Shown: positions 1 through 7,408, counted from the stretch's first letter. The stretch: 64,000 nt of DNA from QYQD01 sp040754095 (GCA_040754095.1 JBFMFO010000008.1:45740-109739), one strand, 5' to 3'. The notes: a model not told the origin generated them from the sequence alone. A program made the numbers and translations.

Positions 1-424
1 TTATCAATGACGCAAAGAGGGCCGCCAGGGGAGATATAACCCATGAAAGAAGAATCTCAAAAAGTGATCCATAGTTCACGTCTGCCCCCAGGGCAGTTCC
101 AGAGCCGGTTAAGCTTCCGATTATCACCTGATGCGTGGAAACCGGCAGCCTCTTCCAGTTGGAAATAATGATCAAAATGGCGGATACAAGCAAAGATATC
201 CCCAGAATACGCAAATCCATTTCTACGATATCTTTTCCAACCGTCTTCATCACCTTTCGGCCCTGCAACAGTATTCCAACCAGAACGAATATTCCGAACA
301 GGATTACAGCCCGTCTAAAGGATATTATCCTGCATCCTATACATATTCCCAGGGCATTGGAGGTGTCGTTGGAACCGACACTAAGAGCTATGAGAAGGCT
401 GGCTATAAGCGGAATCGGTTGCAT
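1..424 (-). CDS. pit: Pit-family inorganic phosphate permease, N-terminal part
   Basis: Low-affinity phosphate transporter of the inner membrane, usually coupled to cations. The reading frame starts at an ATG (complement of 422-424), directly after an in-frame TGA, and is open to the edge of the window, giving 141 codons. Residues about 15-27 contain GSNDTSNALG, the Pit/PiT signature usually written G(A/S)NDxxNAxG. Several hydrophobic segments follow, and a second family-like stretch (STHQVIIGSLTG) lies near residue 105. The start lies 13 bp after the stop of the DUF47 gene, so the CBS, DUF47 and Pit genes look like one operon. DUF47 proteins commonly accompany Pit permeases. The C-terminal part lies outside the window. 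The family is clear; the transported ion (phosphate or sulfate) is inferred from the neighbour. Confidence 0.85.
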   Translation of the reverse strand, partial: MQPIPLIASLLIALSVGSNDTSNALGICIGCRIISFRRAVILFGIFVLVGILLQGRKVMKTVGKDIVEMDLRILGISLLVSAILIIISNWKRLPVSTHQVIIGSLTGSGTALGADVNYGSLFEILLSWVISPLAALFASLI

Positions 425-437
425 TCAATAGGTGAGA

Positions 438-1067
438 TCATCGTAGGCTTATATTTATTATCTGCAGATAATCGCTGGCGTCTTCAATTAAATCGCTTGT
501 ACTGGTAAGGTCATGTATAAAATCAGAGAGTATTTTGCCCTCCCAGAAGTTTTTTGTCACTTTTGTCCGGAGCCTTTTGATCAGGTCAAATTTTATCTCA
601 TCGATTTTCTTTTCATAAATTCTGATAGCCAGGCTTTTTTCTCTTAAATCATCCGGCCCTGATAATGTCCCAAAGGCCACTAAAAGCATCTCGCACATCT
701 TCGCGCTGATGTCCGCGATTCTGGCGCAGTCATCCTTTGTTTCTTCATCCAGCCATAAATCCGTGTATTCAATAGCCGCATCTTTCGTTACGTCCAGGGC
801 ATTATCCACTATCTCCACGAACCTGCATATATTAGGCCGCAGAAACGGTAAAAAAGCCCCCTCATAAATACTTGAGACTATCTCCCTCCGGACTATATCT
901 CCCTCTCTTTCCAAATCGGAGACGTTCGACAGTAAATCCTCGTCCCGGTTCTTTATCGCGGCCTTAAGGGTCGTACAGGCTGAACAAAGAAGCCCCATGT
1001 GTTTCTTCATCTTATCGATGACTTCCTGTTCCTTCTTCCCGCCCAGAAACAGATTTTTAAGCCCCAC
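438..1067 (-). CDS. DUF47 / PhoU-like phosphate transport regulator
   Basis: A 209-residue, mostly helical protein of the DUF47 (TIGR00153) family, distant relatives of PhoU that are encoded next to Pit permeases and are thought to modulate them. Visible family features are the N-terminal FLGGKKEQEV segment, the acidic stretch around DLEREGDIVRRE (about residues 52-63) and LRPNICRFVEIVDNALD (about residues 76-92). The length is normal for the family. The start ATG overlaps the end of the CBS gene by 11 bp, which suggests translational coupling, and the pit gene follows after 13 bp. The role in phosphate uptake is inferred from family and context. Confidence 0.85.
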   Translation of the reverse strand: MGLKNLFLGGKKEQEVIDKMKKHMGLLCSACTTLKAAIKNRDEDLLSNVSDLEREGDIVRREIVSSIYEGAFLPFLRPNICRFVEIVDNALDVTKDAAIEYTDLWLDEETKDDCARIADISAKMCEMLLVAFGTLSGPDDLREKSLAIRIYEKKIDEIKFDLIKRLRTKVTKNFWEGKILSDFIHDLTSTSDLIEDASDYLQIINISLR

Positions 1068-1461
1068 GGGTACCTCGTGCTTTCTCTATCAATGAACCGG
1101 CCATGACGTCAAATATAGATACAATTCCGCCGACTTTCTTTTCTTCACATACAATGACCCTGGCGATATTGAACTTTTCCATCAAGGCCATGACATGCTC
1201 GATGGGCATGTCCTTGGTAACGCAGACCAGCGGCTTGGAAGTAATTTCTCCGACCTTTATTTTCCCTGGGTTAAGATTCTTATTTATGATCTTAAACACA
1301 ATGTCTCTTACCGTGATCAATCCATAAACATCCTGTTCATCCTTGGGATTTACCAGCAAAGACCGGATCCTTTTGTCAACCATCCTTTCTATGGCATCGT
1401 ACACCGTGGCCTCGGGTTCTATGTATTCTATCTTCTTGTTCATTACCTCTTCTACTTTCAT
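1057..1461 (-). CDS. Tandem CBS domain protein
   Basis: A 134-residue cytosolic protein consisting of two CBS domains (about residues 1-60 and 70-134). CBS pairs bind adenine nucleotides or similar ligands and act as regulatory modules. The first domain starts with MKVEEVMNKKIEYIEPEATV and the second with VGEITSKPLVCVTKDMPIEHV. I chose the ATG at 1461 rather than an upstream in-frame ATG at 1521, because a GGAGGGG ribosome binding site sits just before it and the extra 20 residues do not look like CBS sequence. The gene overlaps the DUF47 gene by 11 bp, so it may sense energy status for the phosphate transporter. That last point is inference. Confidence 0.82.
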   Translation of the reverse strand: MKVEEVMNKKIEYIEPEATVYDAIERMVDKRIRSLLVNPKDEQDVYGLITVRDIVFKIINKNLNPGKIKVGEITSKPLVCVTKDMPIEHVMALMEKFNIARVIVCEEKKVGGIVSIFDVMAGSLIEKARGTRGA

Positions 1462-1561
1462 ACGCCCCTCCAGTCTGACCTGTACACATCCGGTACGCCC
1501 GCTCCCTATGGGTCTTAACATACATTTCTAAACTATTTCATTCGTAGAATCCATCTTTTTA

Positions 1562-2134
1562 TTATCTAAGGTCCCCTCTATGAGTTTTTATCAGTGCGAT
1601 GCTTCTTGAAACCGCCAATAATCTATCATCCCTACGCAGTATGTGGTACTCAGGATATTCTCTATCCGTGACTACGGCATAGATTTCATAAGTGTTCTTA
1701 AGTCCGGGCGGGTCGTTTATCTCGCCAAGGTAACAGTTCCCGGAATAGTTGACTTTGGGGTGTCTTATTAAACCTAATCCAACAGATTCACCGGTGGGTT
1801 GAATATATTCCTTGCCCTTATCTTTTACGACAAGATAAACAAATAACCCTTCGGCATTCAAAACTTCCCCTTTTACAATAACTTTAAGTGGAGCAGCATC
1901 GCTCTTTACCGGTCTTCCCTTTACATCAGATATCTCGGATATACTGATAGATGAAGCATCTCCGGACTTTGGATTTATCTTTTCGGGCACCTCCGCGTGA
2001 TTTGAAGGTGAAATTGCTTCCTTGCCAGAGACAGGGGGCCTGGATTTTATCGTAGCATACGCACCTATGAGAGCGACCAGGATCGTCACGACTACCCATA
2101 TCGGCCAAGGAGTTCCACCGTTAGCTTTTGCCAA
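1562..2134 (-). CDS. Membrane-anchored hypothetical protein
   Basis: A 190-residue protein with one hydrophobic segment near the N-terminus (about residues 9-28, PIWVVVTILVALIGAYATI). A low-complexity linker rich in Pro, Ser and Lys follows, then a compact soluble domain (about residues 80-185, with VIVKGEVLNAEG and YEIYAVVTDREYP). The topology fits a signal anchor with the domain outside the cytoplasm. It starts with TTG, which lies 8-10 bases after a run of G residues (ribosome binding site); an overlapping ATG is in a different frame. I do not recognise a family. It is on the same strand as the CBS gene but 100 bp upstream of it. Confidence 0.6.
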   Translation of the reverse strand: MAKANGGTPWPIWVVVTILVALIGAYATIKSRPPVSGKEAISPSNHAEVPEKINPKSGDASSISISEISDVKGRPVKSDAAPLKVIVKGEVLNAEGLFVYLVVKDKGKEYIQPTGESVGLGLIRHPKVNYSGNCYLGEINDPPGLKNTYEIYAVVTDREYPEYHILRRDDRLLAVSRSIALIKTHRGDLR

Positions 2135-2279
2135 TCATACACCCCCTTTTTTTGGTCAAGTCCTGCTTTGTCTGTAAAAACGTGCCCTCCCGTAGTAATG
2201 GGACGGTAATTCTTCGATTATTACTCCCTTCCGGGAAGCATCCCGAAGCCTGCCGAGCGATGTCCTGCTGATCGGGATG

Positions 2280-2359
2280 GCTTTGCGAAACAAACAAGCC
2301 ACGGTCGAGGAATCTAATATGAAGACTGTTTGTTTGCCGGCAGGCCCTCTGCGCAAAGC
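2280..2359. repeat. Long imperfect inverted repeat in a gene-free stretch
   Basis: Arms of 17 bases pair around a 30-base loop: GCTTTGCG followed by AAACAAACA (2280-2296) is complementary to TGTTTGTTT (2327-2335) and CGCAAAGC (2352-2359). A 16-base bulge splits the second arm. The surrounding stretch 2135-2413 has no convincing gene; an 80-codon minus-strand frame through it shows no family features. The hairpin could be a cassette boundary, a transcription signal or a relic of a mobile element. I cannot decide between these. Confidence 0.5.
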
Positions 2360-2413
2360 TGTTGTTATCTGTCCGGCGCGGGCGGTATTTAATAACAAAA
2401 GTGTCTTTGCAAT

Positions 2414-2608
2414 TCAGGCAGACAAAACATACTTCTCGATACGATCAATTTTCTTAATAATTTCTTCACTGGGTTTACAGGACTGAATATCTTTCTTCAA
2501 TTCTTCTAATTGATATTCAATGTCCAGTTTAACTTTCTCTTCCATATAGGACTGTTTAAATTCAGGAACAGAAAGCTGTTTTTGGAAATACTTTTTTGCG
2601 GTATTCAT
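2414..2608 (-). CDS. Putative antitoxin of a HigB/RelE-type pair
   Basis: A 64-residue charged helical protein (MNTAKKYFQKQL...) encoded directly after the toxin gene with a 4-bp overlap. Its position, small size and predicted helical character fit a type II antitoxin. Toxin-first order is usual for HigBA-like systems. No helix-turn-helix is obvious, unlike standard HigA (about 90-100 residues), so the gene may encode a shortened or different antitoxin class. A role in neutralising the toxin and repressing the operon is inferred from context only. Confidence 0.6.
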   Translation of the reverse strand: MNTAKKYFQKQLSVPEFKQSYMEEKVKLDIEYQLEELKKDIQSCKPSEEIIKKIDRIEKYVLSA

Positions 2609-2955
2609 TTTTCACCTCTCAATGCTTTACGGATCGATATTGCCTTTTCTATCTCACCTTTTGGCGTTTTTTGTTCCTTTTTTACAAAACCATGCGTAAA
2701 AATAATCTGCCGTTTTGACTCATAGAAGTAAAAGCTTCTGGAAATTCTATTCTCAAAACTTACCCTGAGTTCAAATATCCCGTCACCGAGATGTTTGGAC
2801 AAGTTTTCTTTAGGCTGTATCCCGTTACCCTTTAACTCAACCAACTTGTCAATATACGCAAATATTTTAGCACGTTCTTTGAGAGACAGGCTCTCCAGGA
2901 ATTCTATCATCGGCACCTTGCCGTTAATTTCCGCAAAATCATAAGTAAAATTCAT
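2605..2955 (-). CDS. RelE/HigB-like toxin (phage Gp49-like, DUF891)
   Basis: A 116-residue protein of the RelE/ParE superfamily, Gp49/HigB branch. Family features are PMIEFLESLSLKERAKIFAYI near the N-terminus (about residues 15-35), then GDGIFELRVSFENRISRSFYF (about 57-77) and IIFTHGFVKKEQKTPKGEIEKA (about 84-105). These proteins usually cleave ribosome-bound mRNA. The KKxxKTP segment is typical of the HigB group. The gene is the first of a two-gene unit with the putative antitoxin. Toxin-antitoxin pairs are frequent in gene-cassette arrays, which fits the attC-like sequences around it. Confidence 0.82.
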   Translation of the reverse strand: MNFTYDFAEINGKVPMIEFLESLSLKERAKIFAYIDKLVELKGNGIQPKENLSKHLGDGIFELRVSFENRISRSFYFYESKRQIIFTHGFVKKEQKTPKGEIEKAISIRKALRGEK

Positions 2956-2978
2956 TTATTACCTCAATTTTCCAAAGG

Positions 2979-3016
2979 GTGTAACCGCCCATCTGCTGCT
3001 ATCTGCCGTTGCGGAC
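2979..3016 (-). repeat. Degenerate attC-like site A
   Basis: Read on the minus strand, this starts GTCCGCAACGGCAGATAG and ends GGCGGTTACACC just before the toxin gene leader. The first motif recurs in sites B and D (CAACGGCAGATAG, CAACAGCAGACAG). The central hairpin present in B and D is missing here, so this looks like an internally deleted copy. Assignment as an integron recombination site is inference from the shared boundary pattern. Confidence 0.4.
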
Positions 3017-3102
3017 AAATTCCTTTTCAAATAGTCGCTGTCCTACTGTTTTGTGGACGATGACAAGATAATTTATGAACTTAGAGACGTGTCTCCCTTC
3101 TC

Positions 3103-3449
3103 CTATACTCCTTCTTGTTCAATTACACCTTTTATTTTCTCCTTTAATTGGGGGATGTCCCTTTCTGCCGTATCCCAGACGGCATCCAAGTCCACACCCA
3201 AATAATCATGTATCAGTTTGTCTCTCATCCCGGTCATTTTCCTCCAAGGTATATCTGCATACCTTTCTCTTATATCTTGAGTTACCCTCTTTAGCTGCCT
3301 CTCCTAATTATCTCAATCTCCCTAATCACACCTGCTTGGAGTAGCTCGTCACTCATAAAGCCCCTATATTCTACTCCCTTTGTATATTTCTCGACTCGCT
3401 GTATCGCATCCAATATGTGTCTCAAATATACAACCGCATCTCTATTCAT
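3103..3449 (-). pseudogene. HepT-like (DUF86) toxin gene, frameshifted
   Basis: The frame opens with ATG overlapping the stop of the MNT gene (ATGA). It encodes MNRDAVVYLRHILDAIQRVE and runs to VIREIEII, where it leaves frame. The next family motif, GEAAK, is one base out, and a second extra base precedes VTQDIRERYADIPW and MTGMRDKLIHDYLGVD, which is the conserved HepT core (RxxxxH, here RDKLIH). The whole protein would be about 115 residues, normal for HepT. Two single-base insertions within about 20 bp therefore appear to have inactivated it. HepT is the HEPN RNase partner of MntA nucleotidyltransferases, so an intact copy would be the toxin and the neighbour its antitoxin. Sequencing error in homopolymer-like tracts cannot be excluded. 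Confidence 0.75.
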
Positions 3450-3733
3450 TCGTAAATCACCACCATCTCTTTCTTAATCCTATCAATGAGATAGGGGCTT
3501 ATGGATTTCTCAGTTAGTAAGTCAACTTTTATACCCAACGCATCAGATACCTCTTGTTCTATTCCTACGAGGTCAAGAAGGCTTTTTCTTTCTGAAAATT
3601 CCACAATAATGTCTATGTCGCTTTCCGGTTTCTCTTCACCCCTTACATAAGATCCAAAGACAGCGATCTTGCTCGCACCTTGACTTTTAAGTATGCGAGT
3701 CATCTTTTTAAAGATATCTTCTTTATTCATCAT
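3446..3733 (-). CDS. MntA-type minimal nucleotidyltransferase (antitoxin)
   Basis: About 95 residues with the nucleotidyltransferase signature GSYVRGEEKPESDIDIIVE (about residues 27-45): GS, then the DxD metal-binding pair. MntA enzymes transfer AMP to the HepT HEPN toxin and so neutralise it. The frame can start from GTG at 3739, ATG at 3733 or ATG at 3730. The ATG is preferred because an AAAGGTG ribosome binding site lies just upstream. The gene overlaps the hepT-like frame by 4 bp. With hepT broken, this gene may be a solitary relic. Confidence 0.82.
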   Translation of the reverse strand: MMNKEDIFKKMTRILKSQGASKIAVFGSYVRGEEKPESDIDIIVEFSERKSLLDLVGIEQEVSDALGIKVDLLTEKSISPYLIDRIKKEMVVIYE

Positions 3734-3764
3734 CTTCACCTTTCACTGCGGGGCTGGGAATTTT

Positions 3765-3843
3765 GCACAACGCCTTGAGTACTTGAGAAAGGCACGGCCT
3801 TCGGGTGTTAATCTCAAGCACTCTGTGCTATCTGCCGTTGTTC
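3765..3843 (-). repeat. attC-like site B
   Basis: A 79-bp sequence that closely matches site D (5147-5227). On the plus strand both read GC-two bases-AACG, then GAG..CTTGAGAA(A/G)GGC, a short loop, the complementary GCC(C)TT, GGGTGTT and CTCAAGC. On the minus strand the outer ends ACAACG and CGTTGT pair, as do AGTGCTTGAG and CTCAAGTACT (one G-T pair). The result is the long folded hairpin expected of an integron attC site. The MNT/HepT cassette leader follows immediately. Confidence 0.55.
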
Positions 3844-3849
3844 ATGTAT

Positions 3850-4323
3850 CTATTTTGATATTATCTCCTTTTTGCTTGCCCAAAAGGCGTTTAAACCTGC
3901 TGCTGAAAGATTTAATAAAAATGTCAACCAGAAACCAAAGGTATATTCAAGCTGTACCATACCTCCAGTCTGGTTAAGTACCTCATTATCCATCTTTGAT
4001 TTGAGCAGTAAAAGCATAACAGCCCCAATGCCGCCAATGATAGCTGTTACAATAGGACTTTTTTTAGTTTTCAAAAGGCTTAACCCTAACCCCACAATTA
4101 CGGATAAAAAGGCGCAAATTGCCAGCGGTTCTCCTTTTAACTTTTGAGTCTGTTTTTGTTCAAACATCCCAGGTTGTTTAATGGTCGTGCCTGTAACCAA
4201 TTGAATCCCGGTGAAACTGGCAACTTTCTGACCACCGCAAGAAACATTGACAAACGGCAGGAAGAAACAGATTAAAGCAACTCCAAAGATAGCCGGTGAA
4301 ATTTTCCTAAGCCCACTTTCCAT
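3850..4323 (-). CDS. Four-helix membrane protein, unknown
   Basis: A 157-residue protein with four predicted membrane spans: about residues 8-27 (PAIFGVALICFFLPFVNVSC), 68-85, 90-108 and 127-150. The first span ends in NVSCGGQKV, and a polar stretch with FEQKQTQK lies between spans one and two. This topology resembles many small unnamed membrane proteins; I do not recognise a family. It has an AGGAG ribosome binding site and its own attC-like boundary on each side, so it behaves like a single-gene cassette. Function unknown. Confidence 0.65.
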   Translation of the reverse strand: MESGLRKISPAIFGVALICFFLPFVNVSCGGQKVASFTGIQLVTGTTIKQPGMFEQKQTQKLKGEPLAICAFLSVIVGLGLSLLKTKKSPIVTAIIGGIGAVMLLLLKSKMDNEVLNQTGGMVQLEYTFGFWLTFLLNLSAAGLNAFWASKKEIISK

Positions 4324-4354
4324 GATACTCCTCGTTTATCATATTTTAATGACC

Positions 4355-4382
4355 AATGGCGCATAACGGACCGGCAAGGCTT
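4355..4382 (-). repeat. attC-like boundary C (half site)
   Basis: On the minus strand GCCGGTCCGTTATGCGCC lies about 40 bases before the start of the four-helix membrane protein gene. It contains a CGTTATGC core resembling CGTTAGGC in sites D and E. The upstream folded half seen in B and D is not recognisable. Evidence is positional and from the 8-base core only. Confidence 0.3.
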
Positions 4383-4398
4383 TTCAATATACCCTGAC

Positions 4399-5118
4399 TT
4401 ACTTCTTCAGTTCTGATAGGCTGGCTCCATCCCAAGGGCAGAATTTATAAGCCCCGCTTAACTTCTCTCCGCAGGTTGGACATATCTTTGGTGGAAGAAG
4501 CGATCCCAAAGGCAATCGCCATTTGAATTCTCTTTCACCCATTTCGACCGAAAAGCTTCCTTCCTTCTTGGCTTCCGCGATCTTTTGGCCCTTTTTGTTC
4601 TCAGCCGGGAAGAGAAAGAAATTCATGTTTTGCCCCAACGGCCCAAGCATGTTGACAAAAACGGGCTTCATTATCGACAAGAAATTCTTGCTATCGGCAT
4701 CGATCTTATCTTCACTGAGTGGGCGATAGCGAGTCCCTTCGCTATCCTTAATCTGAATACCAGCTCGGATAGCCGCTTCAGACTTGTATGTAATCCCTCC
4801 AAGCGCACCCGCCTTGCCATCCATGACAACAATGACTGTATAGGGGCGAAGAACTTTCATGAACTCTTCAGCCTGCGCCATTGTCATATTTGGATTCCTA
4901 GCAAAACTAACCTGCCAGAATTCCTCTGGAATCCACCAGGCGAGGGCCATTTCATCTGCCTTCTGAGACATTCTTTGAGTTTCTTGAATTAGCGCATTGA
5001 GGTCTACTTTGTTTTCTTGGGCTTGCCCTGTTGCCATCCACCCAAACAAAAGAAATACCGCCATGAAGACACTTGCCTGCCCCAAACTCCTACCCTTGAC
5101 ACTTATTGACTTATTCAC
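4399..5118 (-). CDS. Secreted protein with C-terminal zinc ribbon
   Basis: A 239-residue protein starting with GTG, 6 bases after an AGGAGG ribosome binding site. A signal peptide is visible (about residues 1-34, hydrophobic core VFMAVFLLFGWMATG, likely cut after AQA). The mature part is a globular domain of unknown family (WWIPEEFWQVSF, YTVIVVMDGKAGALGG). At the end is a zinc-ribbon motif, CPTCGEKLSGAYKFCPWDG (about residues 213-231), with two CxxC-like pairs. A zinc ribbon on an exported protein is unusual. The gene is bounded by attC-like sites C and D. Confidence 0.65.
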   Translation of the reverse strand: MNKSISVKGRSLGQASVFMAVFLLFGWMATGQAQENKVDLNALIQETQRMSQKADEMALAWWIPEEFWQVSFARNPNMTMAQAEEFMKVLRPYTVIVVMDGKAGALGGITYKSEAAIRAGIQIKDSEGTRYRPLSEDKIDADSKNFLSIMKPVFVNMLGPLGQNMNFFLFPAENKKGQKIAEAKKEGSFSVEMGEREFKWRLPLGSLLPPKICPTCGEKLSGAYKFCPWDGASLSELKK

Positions 5119-5146
5119 CCTAAGTCCTCCTTTTCTGGCGAATGTT

Positions 5147-5227
5147 GCCTAACGTTTCGAGCGCTTGAGAAGGGCAAAGCCCTTGGGTGTTGACCTCAAG
5201 CATCATCTGTCTGCTGTTGCGGATAAC
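5147..5227 (-). repeat. attC-like site D
   Basis: The best preserved of the cassette boundary repeats. On the minus strand it ends with CGTTAGGC, a perfect match to the integron core-site consensus GTTRRRY, placed 28 bp before the next gene. Inside, GCTTGAG (5163-5169) is complementary to CTCAAGC (5195-5201) and AAGGGC to GCCCTT (5170-5184), with a 10-base unpaired GGGTGTTGAC on one side only. That asymmetric bulge is a hallmark of folded attC sites. The 5' core is a poor match to RYYYAAC. Confidence 0.6.
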
Positions 5228-5291
5228 AAGAAACTTACAAATTTATGGCCGTCCCTCATTTCATGGCTGTCCCAAATTTCCCTACTAATTC

Positions 5292-5840
5292 TCATTCAAT
5301 TTTTAACAAATCCCCCTTCAGTTCCAGCATGTCTTTCTTCTTTTGAGACGCACGAATTACTTCTGGTAGATTTAAAATTGATTTATCGTTAATCATATTT
5401 ATCACCTTGTCGCAGGCAGATTGAAAATCATCATAAAAGTCCTCAGCCATTAAAAATAAATATTCGTTGCCCATTATTCTATATTTGTTCAAATGTATAT
5501 AGTTAGCAGAATCATTTGCTCTTTCGCCGAGTATTAATTTGTCAGTCGGGATTACGACGGGAAGCATTCCACATCTCAAATTAGAATAAAGGTTAAAGGG
5601 CTCCGCCCTCTGAGCATAATTGTGATATCTCGGATCAAAAAATTTGATGAGTGCGTCATTAAACCTATCTTCACTGTGTCTTCCCTCATTCAAGTCATAT
5701 CTGTCACATAGCGCTCCCAAAAATTCAATACCACCAGAAATTAATCCAAAAGAGAGATAGGTATGTTTCCATTCGTACTCCTGTTGGATTCTCCGGATTT
5801 CTTCTTTGAGCACGTGATTGATAAATTTGACTACATTCAT
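5292..5840 (-). CDS. Hypothetical cassette protein
   Basis: A 182-residue soluble protein with no signal peptide or membrane segment. It begins MNVVKFINHVLKEEIRRIQ, has an aromatic middle part (KFFDPRYHNYAQRAEPFNLYS) and a charged C-terminus (ASQKKKDMLELKGDLLKIE). I do not recognise a family. A GGAGGT ribosome binding site precedes the ATG, and a CGTTAGGC core lies 26 bp upstream of the start, the usual arrangement for the first gene of an integron-type cassette. Function unknown. Confidence 0.6.
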   Translation of the reverse strand: MNVVKFINHVLKEEIRRIQQEYEWKHTYLSFGLISGGIEFLGALCDRYDLNEGRHSEDRFNDALIKFFDPRYHNYAQRAEPFNLYSNLRCGMLPVVIPTDKLILGERANDSANYIHLNKYRIMGNEYLFLMAEDFYDDFQSACDKVINMINDKSILNLPEVIRASQKKKDMLELKGDLLKIE

Positions 5841-5865
5841 AGGACCTCCTTGCGCTCTGACTCTC

Positions 5866-5931
5866 GCCTAACGGGCTGGCTGAAGTGCCGGAATCTCCCC
5901 CTGACAAATATATTGCCGATCTCTGTTACGG
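5866..5931 (-). repeat. attC-like boundary E
   Basis: On the minus strand the segment ends GCCCGTTAGGCGAG, with the GTTRRRY core, 26 bp before the start of the hypothetical cassette protein gene. A possible left core (CCGTAAC) lies about 60 bp upstream. The internal pairing is weak (CCGGCAC against other stretches). This is the right-most boundary seen; radC follows and no integrase gene is present. Confidence 0.4.
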
Positions 5932-6044
5932 CCCTCATATCTTCGCTGTATCCATCGGAATTGTCAAATGTTTTCTATGGCATTATACGGTATTGGATTC
6001 GCATTGCATTTAACTTTTCCCCGCTGCCGCCGATATTTCCCATT

Positions 6045-6728
6045 GTGGATAATACGAAAGAAGACGTTATTGGCCATCGCCGGCGGCTGAAGGAACGCTA
6101 TCTTAAGAGCGGCGTGGCCGGGCTTCAGGTATATGAGGTGCTGGAACTCCTCCTGACCTATGCCCTTCCCCGCCGCGACGTAAAACCCCTGGCCAAGAAA
6201 CTGTTAAAGGAGTTCAAGTCCTTTCGGGGTGTCCTCAGCGCCGCACCGGATGAGCTTCAGAACATCCAGGGTCTGGGTAAACACACCGCCACATTAATCA
6301 AACTAGTCCGGGACTGCTCGGATCTTTACCTAAAGGAAGAAGTCCTGGGGAAGGAGACCATCTCTTCGCCCCGGGCCCTTATCGATTATTGCCGGTCGGC
6401 CATGGCCGGTCTCAAAAACGAGTATTTTCGCTGCCTGTTTCTCAACACCAAAAACAAGGTGCTGGCCGATGAAATAATCCAGGAAGGCACCATCAGTCAG
6501 GCCGTGGTCTATCCCCGCAAAGTGATAGAAAGGGCCATCTACCATAAGGCAACCGCCTTGATCTTCGTACACAACCACCCCAGCGGCGACGTGAAACCCT
6601 CCAGTGAAGACCTGTCCCTGACGGAGACCTTAAAGAAGGCGGCTGCGGCCGTAGGCATTGCCGTCCACGACCACTTAATTGTAGGCGAAGATGGGTGTTT
6701 CAGCTTCCGCGAAGAGGGGCTGTTATAA
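6045..6728 (+). CDS. radC: RadC family JAB-domain protein
   Basis: About 227 residues with the RadC layout: an N-terminal helix-hairpin-helix region (ELQNIQGLGKHTATLIKL, about residues 71-88) and a C-terminal JAB/MPN domain with the metal-binding HNHPSGD motif and SSED (about residues 176-190). The biochemical role of RadC is unsettled; an old link to DNA repair was withdrawn, and many copies sit in mobile regions. The open frame runs 94 codons further upstream, but that part has no family similarity. The GTG at 6045, just before DNTKEDVIGHRRRLK, gives the usual family length. No strong ribosome binding site is seen. Confidence 0.88.
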   Translation: MDNTKEDVIGHRRRLKERYLKSGVAGLQVYEVLELLLTYALPRRDVKPLAKKLLKEFKSFRGVLSAAPDELQNIQGLGKHTATLIKLVRDCSDLYLKEEVLGKETISSPRALIDYCRSAMAGLKNEYFRCLFLNTKNKVLADEIIQEGTISQAVVYPRKVIERAIYHKATALIFVHNHPSGDVKPSSEDLSLTETLKKAAAAVGIAVHDHLIVGEDGCFSFREEGLL

Positions 6729-6812
6729 GATAAGCCTTCAGCCATCAGCTTTCAGCGGTCAGCCTTCCATAGGAGACTCGTGTGGTGCGTCATGAGCCCC
6801 TTTACTTTGATT

Positions 6813-6905
6813 GTCATTCCGGGCTTGACCCGAAATCCAGTCTTTTTGCCTTTCTGGATTCCTGCCCGCCAGGATCGGACCTGGATGGCTTCCGCAGGAA
6901 TGACG
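6813..6905. repeat. Palindromic intergenic repeat
   Basis: Starts GTCATTCCGGGCTTGACCCG and ends CTTCCGCAGGAATGAC, with complementary AATCCAG and CTGGATT inside. This is the form of the widespread hairpin repeats found between genes in many Proteobacteria. The rest of the 335-bp gap 6729-7063 holds short tandem words such as CTGACTGCTGACTGCTGA at about 6970-6987, and no gene that I can support. Confidence 0.6.
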
Positions 6906-7063
6906 GTTTTTGATGTCACAATATAATGTAAAGAAATGTTGGACGCACTGCACTAGATTTTTCTTTTTGCTGACTGCTGACTGCTGATAACTGATAGCTT
7001 CTTACAATAATAAAGGTTCTCATTGACCCCGGAATGGCTATTATGTTAGAGATTCGATAACCT

Positions 7064-7408
7064 ATGCATGAACTATCCATAGCCCAAGGTATCCTTGACA
7101 TCATCCGGGACGAGGCAGAGAAAAATGCTATTGAACGCATATCTGCCGTAAGGCTTAAACTGGGCAAGTTGACCGCCGTTGAACCCTCTTCCCTTTCTTT
7201 TTGTTTTGAGTTAATAACCAAAGGAACTCTGGCCGAAGGGGCAAAATTAGAGATAGAGCCCGTCCCGATTACCGGCCGCTGCGCCCAATGCGGAAGGGAA
7301 TTTACGTTGGAAGACCCTTTCTGCAATTGTCCGGGTTGCCGTAGTCTTAAAATCGACATCCTCACCGGTCGCGAATTTTATATTTGCGAGATCGAAACCG
7401 ATGATTAA
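7064..7408 (+). CDS. hypA: Hydrogenase maturation nickel chaperone HypA
   Basis: A 114-residue protein that delivers nickel to the [NiFe]-hydrogenase large subunit together with HypB. It begins MHELSIAQGI, where His2 is the nickel ligand. The zinc site is formed by CAQCGREF and CNCPGC (about residues 73-95), the usual two CxxC pairs. The length is standard. It is the first gene of a hypABFCDE cluster on the plus strand. The gap to hypB (155 bp) contains an inverted repeat. No hydrogenase structural genes are in the window. Confidence 0.96.
   Translation: MHELSIAQGILDIIRDEAEKNAIERISAVRLKLGKLTAVEPSSLSFCFELITKGTLAEGAKLEIEPVPITGRCAQCGREFTLEDPFCNCPGCRSLKIDILTGREFYICEIETDD

Noticed and set aside
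131..508. Plus-strand frames of 98-125 codons at the left edge
   Set aside because: They lie opposite the Pit permease and DUF47 genes and show no protein family features.
2156..2398. 80-codon minus-strand frame
   Set aside because: No family features, no clear ribosome binding site, and it crosses the inverted repeat at 2280-2359.
3075..3344. 89-codon plus-strand frame
   Set aside because: Antisense to the frameshifted hepT gene.
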